Assembly (NCBI GenBank): GCA_947476425.1
Contig: CANJQJ010000002.1
Location: 62,001 to 126,000 of the forward strand
Origin: Sphingomonadaceae bacterium
Lineage (GTDB): Bacteria; Pseudomonadota; Alphaproteobacteria; Sphingomonadales; Sphingomonadaceae
Direction: 5' to 3'
DNA length: 64,000 bases
Each line of letters starts with the position of its first letter. The stretch's first letter is position 1. Shown in pieces: positions 8,982 to 20,393 of the stretch. The notes below the pieces were generated by a model. That model made no database searches, was not told the DNA's origin, and worked only from the letters and a program-made list of their open reading frames with translations. The translations under genes and the position numbers were made by a program.

Positions 8982-9910
8982 TCAAGCTTTTCATCGATGG
9001 CGCGGCTGGAACGACCGGCCTCGAAATCCGCGAGCGGGTCGCTGATCGGCGTGATGTCACGCTGGTCACGATCCCCGACGCGCAGCGCAAGGATCCGTCA
9101 GCGCGCGCCGCTGCTCTCAATGGCGCGGATGCGGTGATCCTGTGCCTGCCCGACGACGCTGCACGCGAAGCCGTCGCGCTCATCGAGAATGATCGCACCA
9201 AGGTGATCGACGCCTCGACCGCTTTTCGAACGCATCCCGATTGGGCTTACGGCTTTGCCGAACTCGAGCCGGGTGCGCGGACGGCGCTTGCCGATGCGAC
9301 GCGGATTTCCAACCCCGGCTGCTATCCGACCGGCTTCCTCGCGCTCGTCCGGCCGTTGGTGCGCGCCGGGATCATTCCGGCCGACCTTGCACTCAGCGTA
9401 AATGCCACTTCGGGTTATTCGGGGGGTGGCAAGTCGATGATCGCAGCCTTCGAACAGGCGGGTGCCCCCGACGCAACCGACACCGCATTCCGGATCTACG
9501 CGCTTGGCCTTGGCCACAAGCATGTTCCGGAGATGCAGAACCATGCCGGGCTGACCTATCCGCCGGTCTTCCTGCCAGCCGTCGCACGGACGTATCGCGG
9601 CATGCTGGTCGAGGTTCCACTGCATCTCCACCTGCTGAAGGGCACCGTCGCGGACATCCGCGCTGCGCTCACTGCTGCTTATGCGAGCAGCGCCATCGTC
9701 CGGGTCGACACGGCAGAGCATGGCTCGCTTTCGATCGAACATGTCGCCGGTACTGATCGACTCGAGCTTTTCGTTTTCGGAAACGAAGTGACGGGCCAGG
9801 TTCGCCTCGTCGCCGCGCTCGACAATCTCGGCAAGGGCGCGGGTGGCGCCGCAGTACAGAATCTCAATATCGCGATGGGATTGGACGAGGCCATTGGACT
9901 CCGGCTCTAA
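8978..9910 (+). CDS. argC: N-acetyl-gamma-glutamyl-phosphate reductase, short type
   Basis: A 310-residue enzyme of arginine synthesis that reduces N-acetylglutamyl phosphate to the semialdehyde with NADPH. The N-terminal Rossmann fold starts FIDGAAGTTGLEIRER; the catalytic Cys115 is in SNPGCYPTGF. Length and the GAAGTTG motif assign it to the shorter type-2 ArgC group (about 310 residues). It overlaps the NlpC gene by ATGA. No other arg gene is in the window. Confidence 0.95.
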   Translation: MIKLFIDGAAGTTGLEIRERVADRRDVTLVTIPDAQRKDPSARAAALNGADAVILCLPDDAAREAVALIENDRTKVIDASTAFRTHPDWAYGFAELEPGARTALADATRISNPGCYPTGFLALVRPLVRAGIIPADLALSVNATSGYSGGGKSMIAAFEQAGAPDATDTAFRIYALGLGHKHVPEMQNHAGLTYPPVFLPAVARTYRGMLVEVPLHLHLLKGTVADIRAALTAAYASSAIVRVDTAEHGSLSIEHVAGTDRLELFVFGNEVTGQVRLVAALDNLGKGAGGAAVQNLNIAMGLDEAIGLRL

Positions 9911-10664
9911 CCCACTGATTGCAGCGGCGACGCTGATCGTCATTCGCGAGGGAGCCGCCGCTCCCGAATTGCTGATGCTCGAACGCTCGGCAGCCATGCG
10001 ATTCGCGGCCGGGGCGCTGGTGTTCCCTGGCGGTCGCGTCGATCCCGATGATTTCGCATTGGCTGAAGCCCTAACCGTGGGGCGTGACCTGGATCGCGAG
10101 GACCTTGCCGCCCGCATCGCAGCGATTCGCGAGACCATCGAGGAAACCGGAATCGCCATCGGCCTTTCGCCGCCTCCCGACATCGACACGCTCGCCGGGC
10201 TCCGCATCGGACTTGCCGGGGGCGGCAAATTTTCCGATCTGATCGCCGCCGCCGGGCTCACGATCGATATCCATGCGCTGATGCCGTTCGCTCGCTGGGT
10301 TCCGCCGGAAGACGTCCGCCATCGTCGATTCGACACGCGCTTTTTCGTCGCGTCAGCTCCTGTGGAAGCAAGCGAAGTCGCGGACGGCACCGAAAGCGTC
10401 CACGCCTTCTGGGCAACGGCGAGCGCGGTGCTCGCCGACGCGGATTCAGGACGCCACAAGATTATTTTTCCGACCCGCGCCAATCTTGTGCGGTTGGCAC
10501 AGTTTGGCAGCTTCGCCGAAATCAGAGTCGATGCCGAAAGCCATGGCGATCGGCTCACGCAATCCCGCGCACATTATCGCGAAGGCGTGCGCTGGGTCTC
10601 GATCGACGAGGATCTCGGCTACAGCTATCACAGTCATTTCGAGGGTGAATCACCGCGAGACTGA
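9894..10664 (+). CDS. Nudix hydrolase family protein
   Basis: A 256-residue protein with start TTG 9894, chosen because conserved sequence begins LIAAATLIVI and GAGG lies just upstream; GTG 9843 would lengthen it into argC. The first half carries the Nudix fold: GALVFPGGRVD, then a long insertion, then RETIEETGI, close to the RExxEE core of the Nudix box. This matches the mammalian NUDT19-like branch, which hydrolyses CoA derivatives or other nucleoside diphosphates. The substrate is not predictable here. It overlaps argC by 17 bp and may be coupled to it. Confidence 0.83.
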   Translation: MDSGSNPLIAAATLIVIREGAAAPELLMLERSAAMRFAAGALVFPGGRVDPDDFALAEALTVGRDLDREDLAARIAAIRETIEETGIAIGLSPPPDIDTLAGLRIGLAGGGKFSDLIAAAGLTIDIHALMPFARWVPPEDVRHRRFDTRFFVASAPVEASEVADGTESVHAFWATASAVLADADSGRHKIIFPTRANLVRLAQFGSFAEIRVDAESHGDRLTQSRAHYREGVRWVSIDEDLGYSYHSHFEGESPRD

Positions 10665-10721
10665 ATCAGGAACAGCGCCCTGTCCCGATCGTTGAATGAA
10701 TACGATCGAAGGACCAGACAA

Positions 10722-10967
10722 ATGACTGATAAGAAACCACCTACGACTACCCACATTCGTACCGCACATGATGCGGAGGATGATCGCCGTCTCAAGCGCA
10801 ATCCGTCGGACGAAGATGCCAAGCTCGACGTGGCTCTCGACGAGACCTTCCCCTCGTCCGATGCACCATCGAATACGCAGCCTGGCAAAGGCAAGGACCC
10901 TCCCCCATCCTCAGGATTCGACGAGGAAGCAGAACGCATTCGCGCTCGGCTTCCCGCTACGGATTGA
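10722..10967 (+). CDS. Small acidic protein with DETFPSSDAPS motif
   Basis: 81 residues, very rich in Asp, Glu, Lys and Pro, probably disordered. ATG 10722 is preceded by AAGGA at 8 bp, which decides the start over an upstream in-frame TTG. The motif DETFPSSDAPS occurs in many small stress-associated or hypothetical proteins of alphaproteobacteria and pseudomonads; the function is unknown. It stands alone between the Nudix gene and a 170-bp intergenic region. Confidence 0.75.
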   Translation: MTDKKPPTTTHIRTAHDAEDDRRLKRNPSDEDAKLDVALDETFPSSDAPSNTQPGKGKDPPPSSGFDEEAERIRARLPATD

Positions 10968-11020
10968 GGCAATTCGTGGGGCGACTTCAGGTGCCTGCTA
11001 GGCCTATCTGAATTACTATG

Positions 11021-11034
11021 TTGCATTGCAGCAA
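11021..11034 (+). promoter_or_regulatory. Possible operator TTGCATTGCAGCAA upstream of 11138
   Basis: The sequence contains the palindrome TGCATTGCA and the pair TTGC...GCAA. It resembles TGC/GCA-rich sites bound by PhaR, which controls polyhydroxyalkanoate granule genes in alphaproteobacteria. It is about 105 bp before the unknown gene. Only a visual match; the rest of the 170-bp region shows nothing else certain. Confidence 0.3.
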
Positions 11035-11137
11035 AGAATTTGCTCCATTGTGAAGGAAGGCAGGCGATCGATTAAGGCCTTGGCAACCATGTCGGGCGCA
11101 TGCTCATCTTCGGATCTGGGGCAAAGGGCAAGTTGCA

Positions 11138-11686
11138 ATGGCTACTCCGATACGGCCGGCTGACGGCACAATGACACTTACCGAGATGAAGGAGTTCGCC
11201 GGGTTTCCGGGGGCGACGCAGCGTTATATCCGGCGTTCGCTGGATATCGGGCTCGGCCGCGAGGACGCGCTTGAGCGCTGGTCTCGCGATGTAATCGAGG
11301 CGGCAAGCATCAAGGCGCAGACACGCTTTTATGGCCGGCTTGATCATATCCGCGAACTCGTTCCGGACGATAGCGGCCTCGATGCCGTCGAAGTTTTCAT
11401 CGCGCCGTTGATCACCGTTTCGGCATTCGATCTCGGGCAGGATCGACTCGGCAGCTTCAGTGCCTATCGATTTCTCTACGAGCGATTGATCGGAGCCAAT
11501 GTCCGGCCGTGGCTGCCAGGTGCTTTCTGCGCCGCCGCTGCGCTGCCGCACCTTCATCCCGAAAAGCGCCGCATCCTGCTGCAGTCGATCAGCGAAGCAG
11601 CGGCGACAGCACCCGGCTGGTCGAGCCGCGAGCCGGTCTTCTATCCGGAATGGGTCGAAAAGGTCGAGACGCGTCTCGCCAACTGA
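11138..11686 (+). CDS. Protein of unknown function, alpha-helical
   Basis: 182 residues starting at ATG 11138. I do not recognise the family. It appears soluble and mostly helical, with one Cys, no signal peptide and no clear catalytic motif. The central part reads SIKAQTRFYGRLDHIRELVP and the end FYPEWVEKVETRLAN. A TTGC/GCAA palindrome upstream hints at granule-associated regulation, but the protein does not look like a standard phasin. It ends 28 bp before a strong terminator hairpin and converges on the thioesterase/ATP-grasp gene. Confidence 0.75.
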   Translation: MATPIRPADGTMTLTEMKEFAGFPGATQRYIRRSLDIGLGREDALERWSRDVIEAASIKAQTRFYGRLDHIRELVPDDSGLDAVEVFIAPLITVSAFDLGQDRLGSFSAYRFLYERLIGANVRPWLPGAFCAAAALPHLHPEKRRILLQSISEAAATAPGWSSREPVFYPEWVEKVETRLAN

Positions 11687-11713
11687 CGCTCCGTTCGATG
11701 CACCGATCCAGTG

Positions 11714-11740
11714 AGGGCGGCCGTTCGCGGTCGCCCTTTT
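11714..11740 (+). terminator. Rho-independent terminator between convergent genes
   Basis: AGGGCGGCC, loop GTTCGC, GGTCGCCCT, then a short T run. The stem has nine positions with one G-T pair. It closes the 11138 gene and lies right at the 3' end of the opposing gene. Confidence 0.8.
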
Positions 11741-13699
11741 CTATTGGAATCGCTTGACGGCAAGCCAGTCGCGAAGCGCATGCGCAACACGTACCGATGG
11801 GCGCTGCTCCCGCCCGACCATCGCCAGCCCGCGACGCGTCAGGATAGGCGCCCTTACCGGAAGGTCGAGGGTGGCGATCGGTCGGACGTGCGGCGTCATC
11901 ACCGATTGAGGAAATAATGCCAACATCGCGCCACTTGCCTGAAATCCCTCGAGAAGCAGGTGAGCGGTCGGCGTAGCGCGCGCATTCATTTCGATCAGAA
12001 TCGCTTCGCCATCGGGCCGCAGCATGAAATCGAATCCGCTGAACCCGGACAGGCCGAGTTCGGCAATCAGGCGAGTTGCCGTATTCGACATTCCAGCATG
12101 CTCGATGATCCGAACCACGGTCGCCGGCCCGGTCGCCGATGCCGATTCCTCCACCTCCATGCAGACGAGGCCGAGCAAACGACCGTCAAGCGAAGCTCCG
12201 GTCACGATCGCAGGCCGGCCAACGACAAATGACTGGAGATTGATGGCTGGTCCCGATTGTCGTGCCCACTGCACGAAGGACAGATTGTCGCGATCGACGA
12301 TCATGCGTTTCAACGCTCGCCAGAGCGGAGGCGGCTGAGCGATGCTCCGCCAGATTTCGGCAATGCTTTCCCGATCGCGGATAATCGCAACGCCACGCCC
12401 ACCCCAGCTGCCGTCGGTCTTGAGCACCAGCGGCAGTCCCTCCCTGGAGGCCGAGTCATCGACGACTTCCCTGCAGTCGATCGCGCGCGTGCGCGGCGTT
12501 GCGATGCCAAGTGACTCTGCGGTCGCTGCAAGATCCGAGCGCGACATGATCCGCAACGATCGGTCGATCAATGCCGCCATCGCCGGGTCTTGCATACGCG
12601 CCCGTTCGGCGAGCTTGCCCAACAAGCGAATCGCATGTTCATCGTCGGGCACGATCAGGTCGGGGCCGGCGCGCGCAATCGCGGTTCGCAAATCCCGCAG
12701 GGGCGTCGATCGCGACAGGGGAAATTGCGCATCGATTCCCTCGACATCCTCGAGTGGATGGCGAGGCGGCCGGCAAGCGCTCACTGCGAAGCCAGCCTCT
12801 TCGAGCGCCTGACCGAGTCGCGCGGTGGAAAACCACCGCATCGTCGTAACGAGCATCGGTCGCTGGAATCCGGTCATCGGTCGCAGGCCGGGCCAGCGCC
12901 CGTCACCAAGCGCGATCTCATGATCGATTACGGCCGCTACCGCCGCGACCGAGTCGGGATCCCGCAATATGGATAGATGATCCGCTTCGATCCGCCTCAA
13001 GCTGACATTTTGGACCAGTCCGCGCCACAACGCTGCCGGATCAACCCCGAAATGCCGATCGTGAATCGCGGCGATCAGCACGATCTTCTGCGTATAGGGG
13101 CCTGGTCGGTAACGCCCGAACAATCGCCTTATCGGCGTGGTACCGGTCACTCCACCTCCAGCGCGGCTTCGAAAGCGCGCTGCCAATCGTCGCGTTCGAA
13201 GCGCCAACTCGGCGCTTGCCGCCGCCGGACGCATCGTCGCGATACGGCTGATCTGCACTGCAGACCGTCGCGCAAGTGCCCGGAGCCATATATTGCGGGG
13301 CCAATGACTTTCGTCGAGCGCTGGCTCGATCAGGAAGAGATGTTCGATAGATTCGCCGGCGGCGATCAGCTGCCCCGCCATTTCGAACGCGACCAGTGCG
13401 CCGAAGCTGTAGCCGCCCAGACGATAGGGGCCATTTGGCTGCCTTGATCTCACTCGAACGATCGCGAGCGCCGCCATCTCTTCGACGGACGCGAACCGTG
13501 CATCGGTATCGATGGCAATCCCGATGGTGCCTTCCTTCGCGGCAAGCGCTTCAGCCAGCGCTCGCAGCTCCTCGGGCGCACATCCGAGTCCCGGCACCAG
13601 GAACAGCGGCGTTCCTTCGCCTTCGCGCAGTATCTTGAGATCGACCCGGCCGACTTTCGCCGCCGTCGCGCCCGCATCAGCTGCGAGCGGTCGGGTCAT
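11741..13699 (-). CDS. Thioesterase / ATP-grasp fusion protein
   Basis: 652 residues in two parts. Residues 1-262 form an alpha/beta-hydrolase of the NRPS/PKS thioesterase type: LFLVPGLGC, nucleophile elbow GYSFG with Ser98, a likely Asp near 129, and His241 in EADH. Residues 282-652 form an ATP-grasp ligase: lysine 427 in LVLKTDGSWGGRG and metal ligands Glu570/Asn572 in LIEMNAR. ATP-grasp enzymes join a carboxylate to an amine or other nucleophile through an acyl phosphate. A thioesterase joined to such a ligase suggests release of an acyl chain from a carrier and its condensation, but no carrier protein, synthase or adenylation domain is nearby. ATG overlaps the stop of the upstream flavoprotein gene (ATGA). 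Product unknown. Confidence 0.82.
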   Translation of the reverse strand: MTRPLAADAGATAAKVGRVDLKILREGEGTPLFLVPGLGCAPEELRALAEALAAKEGTIGIAIDTDARFASVEEMAALAIVRVRSRQPNGPYRLGGYSFGALVAFEMAGQLIAAGESIEHLFLIEPALDESHWPRNIWLRALARRSAVQISRIATMRPAAASAELALRTRRLAARFRSRAGGGVTGTTPIRRLFGRYRPGPYTQKIVLIAAIHDRHFGVDPAALWRGLVQNVSLRRIEADHLSILRDPDSVAAVAAVIDHEIALGDGRWPGLRPMTGFQRPMLVTTMRWFSTARLGQALEEAGFAVSACRPPRHPLEDVEGIDAQFPLSRSTPLRDLRTAIARAGPDLIVPDDEHAIRLLGKLAERARMQDPAMAALIDRSLRIMSRSDLAATAESLGIATPRTRAIDCREVVDDSASREGLPLVLKTDGSWGGRGVAIIRDRESIAEIWRSIAQPPPLWRALKRMIVDRDNLSFVQWARQSGPAINLQSFVVGRPAIVTGASLDGRLLGLVCMEVEESASATGPATVVRIIEHAGMSNTATRLIAELGLSGFSGFDFMLRPDGEAILIEMNARATPTAHLLLEGFQASGAMLALFPQSVMTPHVRPIATLDLPVRAPILTRRGLAMVGREQRPSVRVAHALRDWLAVKRFQ

Positions 13700-14922
13700 G
13701 CGGTTGCGACTTCGACTGGCGAGAGAGACACAGTGCCGCGCTTGGCAAGCACTTGCGCGATGCGCGGGGCTACATATTTGGCGCCGACCATGAATCGCAT
13801 CAAGGGTCCGAAACTGTTCACCGCCGCTGGACCGACAAAATACAACCCGGGCACCGAGCTCTCGAAGTTACCCGACAGCAGCGGCATCCCGCGATGCGTG
13901 CGCACGTTCCCGCGCAAGCCGGGATCGATCAGCTTTATCCGCTCGACGTAGACCGCATAGCCCGTCGCCGCGATGACCTGGTCCGCCAGCACCTCACGCA
14001 TCGTGCCATCGCAATCCCGCACGCCAAGCCTGGCTCGCGCACCATCGGCAGCCGCCGTGACCACGCTTCCACCCACAAGGGCATCTACACCCGCTTCGAA
14101 CCGCGCCTTCATCCCCCAGGCTGCCTTCGGGCCGAGATGTCGCTTGATGATAAACAATCGCAACGGGCCGGGCAGAAACCGGAACAGTCCGGGAAAAACC
14201 TCGAAAAGCCGCGATCGCAAGCCCGGTCCGATGCCCGATGACGGGTGCCGAATCCGTTTCCAGAGCGATCTTCGGCCCACGCCCGCTGGATTTGCGAAGC
14301 GGACCTGATGGCTTCGCGCGATCAATTGCACACGCGTGCCCGCTTCGGCGAGCAGCGTGGCAAGATCGACCGCTGACGATCCTCCGCCGATGACGCAGAT
14401 CTCGCGCCCAGCGAAGCTCGAAACATCGTGATGGTCGGCGCTGTGAGATACCAGATGACGCGGCAATCCGGCCAGTTCCGGTGGCATGTGGGCGAAATGG
14501 GCGATCCCAACCGCAACCACGACTTGCCGCGCTTGAAGTATCTCGCCGTTTTCGAGCCGAATCGAGAAACCCTCCGTGTCCCGATCGAGAGCGACGACGT
14601 CCAGTTCCTCCAACTCGGGAACGAACCGACGCTGGAAATCAAGCGCATACTCGTTGAACAGCGCCAGGCTGATTGCATGATCAGTGGCTCCATAGGGAAC
14701 GCCATGCGCCCGGCAATAAGCCTCCAGCGTCCCTTCCCGGCGGGGATCGGAAAGGTTCGACGCGAATCCATCGGACTTCAACATCATCCCAGCCGGCATA
14801 TGATCGCGCCAGGTAGCCAGCGGTTTGCCGAATATGCGACAGGAAACATCGCTCGCACGAAGATGCGCTGCGACGGACAGGCCATATGGCCCCGCACCGA
14901 TAATGACGACATCAATTGGCAC
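13696..14922 (-). CDS. FAD-dependent oxidoreductase, N-hydroxylase/FMO-like
   Basis: About 408 residues. The N-terminal FAD site is DVVIIGAGPYGLSVAAHL; a second nucleotide site CVIGGGSSAVDLATLL lies mid-protein; ATGY near residue 335 is typical of flavin monooxygenases and lysine/ornithine N-hydroxylases. WRDHMPAGMMLKSDGFASN resembles the substrate-side motif of that group. The start chosen is GTG 14922, which has GGGGAG 9 bp upstream; ATG 14952 is possible but has no nearby Shine-Dalgarno. It is the first gene of a two-gene operon with the thioesterase/ATP-grasp protein, so it probably oxidises the substrate or product of that enzyme. It is divergent from uvrA. Confidence 0.82.
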   Translation of the reverse strand: MPIDVVIIGAGPYGLSVAAHLRASDVSCRIFGKPLATWRDHMPAGMMLKSDGFASNLSDPRREGTLEAYCRAHGVPYGATDHAISLALFNEYALDFQRRFVPELEELDVVALDRDTEGFSIRLENGEILQARQVVVAVGIAHFAHMPPELAGLPRHLVSHSADHHDVSSFAGREICVIGGGSSAVDLATLLAEAGTRVQLIARSHQVRFANPAGVGRRSLWKRIRHPSSGIGPGLRSRLFEVFPGLFRFLPGPLRLFIIKRHLGPKAAWGMKARFEAGVDALVGGSVVTAAADGARARLGVRDCDGTMREVLADQVIAATGYAVYVERIKLIDPGLRGNVRTHRGMPLLSGNFESSVPGLYFVGPAAVNSFGPLMRFMVGAKYVAPRIAQVLAKRGTVSLSPVEVATA

Positions 14923-15083
14923 GCTGAACGGCTCCCCATCGAGCAGCAACATCCAATCACGTTCTAAATCAATCCCCTTTCCAGTTGGTTTATCTTCGGT
15001 TCGTCGGAAAAGCGGCTGCAGCCCCCCTTGCGGAGGGGCCGGTGTGACGCCATTTCATGCCCGTCAGGGGCCTTGCCGAACGC

Positions 15084-15098
15084 GAACAAATCTGGAAC
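15084..15098 (-). promoter_or_regulatory. LexA box upstream of uvrA
   Basis: GAACAAATCTGGAAC fits GAAC-N7-GAAC, the reverse complement of the alphaproteobacterial SOS box GTTC-N7-GTTC. It ends only 10 bp before the uvrA ATG, so repressor would cover the ribosome-binding region or block elongation. The same arrangement of half-sites is found before recA at 34517. Confidence 0.75.
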
Positions 15099-15108
15099 AG
15101 ACACAGCC

Positions 15109-18156
<3,048 letters not shown>

Positions 18157-18280
18157 TCCTCGCCTTTCAGCGACCAGCATAAAGCACCGGCAGTTCATCG
18201 GCGATTGGAGAGTTTCGCCGATGATGCTAATATATTCTCCTAACGAAAGCGCCGCTACGGTGCTCGCCAGGAGAAGCATG

Positions 18281-18703
18281 ATGAAAGTCGCGATTCTCGC
18301 AATTGCAGCCATGTCGATGCTTGCTGCGTCCGCTGCCCAGGCCGAGGAATATCTCCTCGAAGCAACGCTGAAAGGCGCGACCGAGGTTCCCCCGGGTGAT
18401 CCCGCCGCAAGCGGCATCGCGAGCGCGACGCTCGACACCGAGAAGTTGCGGCTGTGCTATACGATCTCATCGCAAGGCCTCGTCAAGGCGACCATGGCGC
18501 ACATCCACAAGGGCGCAGCAGGTGTTGCAGGCGACGTGGTAGTGACGCTCACCGTCGACAACAAAGGCAACAGCAAGGATTGCATGGACGTACCCAAGGC
18601 GGTCGCCGACGCGATCGCGGCCAGCCCCGGGGACTATTATGTCAACGTCCATTCGGATGCCTTTCCCAAGGGCGCGATTCGCGGGCAACTTGCGATCGAA
18701 TAG
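18281..18703 (+). CDS. Secreted CHRD-domain protein
   Basis: 140 residues; a clear signal peptide ends in AASAAQA, so the mature protein is periplasmic or secreted. The rest is one CHRD domain: ATLKGATEVPPG, AHIHKGAAGVAGDVVVTL and YYVNVHSDAFPKGAIRGQL. Two cysteines could form a disulfide. CHRD domains are beta-sandwich modules first seen in chordin; the bacterial role is unknown. AGGAG is 7 bp before ATG 18281 (ATG 18278 is also possible). It converges with the entericidin-like gene 11 bp away. Confidence 0.88.
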   Translation: MKVAILAIAAMSMLAASAAQAEEYLLEATLKGATEVPPGDPAASGIASATLDTEKLRLCYTISSQGLVKATMAHIHKGAAGVAGDVVVTLTVDNKGNSKDCMDVPKAVADAIAASPGDYYVNVHSDAFPKGAIRGQLAIE

Positions 18704-18714
18704 CCGCGCGAGCG

Positions 18715-18837
18715 TCAGTTCGACGTTTTCTCGACGGCTTGGCCAACCGACTGCACATCGCGGCCGACGCCACGCACCGTGTTGCACGCGCCAAGCAGGG
18801 TAGCGGCGGCGATAAGGGCGATAACGGTCTTCTTCAT
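18715..18837 (-). CDS. Entericidin A/B family small lipoprotein
   Basis: A 40-residue protein, easily missed because of its size. MKKTVIALIAAATLLGAC is a lipoprotein signal with the lipid-anchored Cys18; the mature part NTVRGVGRDVQSVGQAVEKT matches the entericidin pattern CNTxxGxGxDxxxxGxxxxxxA. In E. coli entericidins form an antidote/toxin pair of membrane lipoproteins made in stationary phase; single copies like this are common in alphaproteobacteria and of unclear role. It faces the CHRD gene; the 167-bp region upstream is shared with hom. Confidence 0.88.
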   Translation of the reverse strand: MKKTVIALIAAATLLGACNTVRGVGRDVQSVGQAVEKTSN

Positions 18838-19004
18838 GTGCGGGGCACTCCGGCTTGTGGTTCGTTATGGGCGCGACATAAGCGAGACATGCCTGAACGT
18901 GCAATGACCAGGGACAAAACGCGCGCTGAAACGAACCAGAAGGCATGGCATTTTGCGCGACAGCGCTTAAAGGAAGCCCAACTCTGGGAATCGAAGGGGC
19001 TGAC

Positions 19005-20297
19005 ATGGCGGAACCGTTGCGCATCGCGCTCGCGGGCTTGGGAACGGTAGGCGCGGGTGTCGTAAAGTTGCTCGATGCGAACCGTGCATTGATCGAACGA
19101 CGCGCCGGGCGCCGGATCGAGATCGTCGCCGTCACAGCGCGCGATCGTGCGCGCGATCGCGGTGTCGATCTCACGCGCTTCGAGTGGGTCGATGATGCTG
19201 CGGCGCTGGTCGATCGCGCCGATGTCGATGCAGTGGTGGAGCTGATCGGCGGATCGGACGGCCCTGCCCTTACGCTCGCACGCAGCACGCTCGCCGCGGG
19301 CAAGGCGTTCGTTACCGCCAACAAGGCGATGATCGCCCATCATGGCGTCGAACTCGCTCGCACCGCCGAGGGGGCGAATGCTGCGCTCAAGTTCGAGGCG
19401 GCCGTCGCCGGTGGCATCCCGGTCATCAAGGGCCTGCGCGAAGGCGCTGCCGCCAACGAGATCGGTCAGGTTTACGGGATCCTCAACGGCACCTGCAATT
19501 ACATCCTCACCGCGATGGAAGAAGCCGGTCGCGATTTCTCCGATGTCCTCGCCGAAGCGCAGGCTCTCGGTTATGCCGAGGCCGATCCGAGCTTCGACAT
19601 CGACGGCGTCGATGCGGCACACAAGCTCTCGATCCTCGCCAGCCTCGCATTCGGGACTCGGATCGATTTCGACGCGGTTGCTATCAGCGGCATCAGGCAC
19701 ATCATCGCCTCGGATATCTCCGAAGCAAGGACGCTGGGCTTTCGCGTACGCCTTGTCGGGCTCGCCGAGCTTACACCTGCCGGCCTGTTCCAGCGCGTCC
19801 ACGCCTGCCTCGTCCCGCTGAGCCATCCAATGGCGCATGTCCGCGGATCGCTCAACGCAGTCGTGGCTGAAGGCAATTTCGTCGGACGGCTCGTATTCGA
19901 GGGTCGTGGTGCGGGTGAAGGCCCAACGGCTTCGGCAGTGGTCGCAGATCTCATCGACATTGCCCGGGGCGAATATGGGCCGGCATTCGCTATGCCTGTC
20001 GATAGCCTCGCCGCGATTGGGGCAGCCAAGGCCGACGCGCGGACGGGGCGCTTCTACCTGCGTTTCGCTGTCGCAGATCGCCCTGGTGTGCTTGCGGAAA
20101 TCACCGCCGCGATGCGCGATGCCGGTGTATCGATCGAAAGCCTCATCCAGCGCGGGGCGGCGGCCGATGGCGGCGTGTTGCTCGTCATGGTCACGCACAC
20201 TGTTTCGGAGGCTGCGGTCAACGATGCGCTGGGTCGCCTCGAGGGATCGCAAAGCCTGCTCGGACAGCCGATGCTGATGCCGATACTCGATGTTTAG
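19005..20297 (+). CDS. hom: Homoserine dehydrogenase
   Basis: 430 residues; reduces aspartate semialdehyde to homoserine, the branch to threonine and methionine. N-terminal NAD(P) fold IALAGLGTVGAGVVKLL; catalytic middle domain with NKAMIAHHG, EAAVAGGIPVIKGLREG, NGTCNYILTAM and the KxxxLA-type lysine in AAHKLSILASLAFG; C-terminal ACT domain from about 350 (FYLRFAVADRPGVLAEITAAM), the usual site of threonine feedback. ATG 19005 has AAGGGG just upstream. glpX follows 96 bp later on the same strand. Confidence 0.96.
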   Translation: MAEPLRIALAGLGTVGAGVVKLLDANRALIERRAGRRIEIVAVTARDRARDRGVDLTRFEWVDDAAALVDRADVDAVVELIGGSDGPALTLARSTLAAGKAFVTANKAMIAHHGVELARTAEGANAALKFEAAVAGGIPVIKGLREGAAANEIGQVYGILNGTCNYILTAMEEAGRDFSDVLAEAQALGYAEADPSFDIDGVDAAHKLSILASLAFGTRIDFDAVAISGIRHIIASDISEARTLGFRVRLVGLAELTPAGLFQRVHACLVPLSHPMAHVRGSLNAVVAEGNFVGRLVFEGRGAGEGPTASAVVADLIDIARGEYGPAFAMPVDSLAAIGAAKADARTGRFYLRFAVADRPGVLAEITAAMRDAGVSIESLIQRGAAADGGVLLVMVTHTVSEAAVNDALGRLEGSQSLLGQPMLMPILDV

Positions 20298-20393
20298 AAA
20301 CGCGACCTAATACCGAAAGTCGAGTCGCTTCTCGACAATGTAATGGTCGGCGCCTAAGCGGTGCGCCAGCTACGCAAGAGGAATTTTGGCAAG

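Noticed and set aside
9098-10558. Minus-strand frame spanning argC and the Nudix gene
   Set aside because: It crosses two well-supported genes in antisense and has no domain of its own.
15022-15040. Terminator hairpin CCCCT/AGGGG upstream of uvrA
   Set aside because: Only five base pairs, no T run, and it lies between divergent genes where no transcript needs to end.
18834-20252. Long minus-strand frame opposite hom
   Set aside because: Shadow of homoserine dehydrogenase, which has full family motifs.
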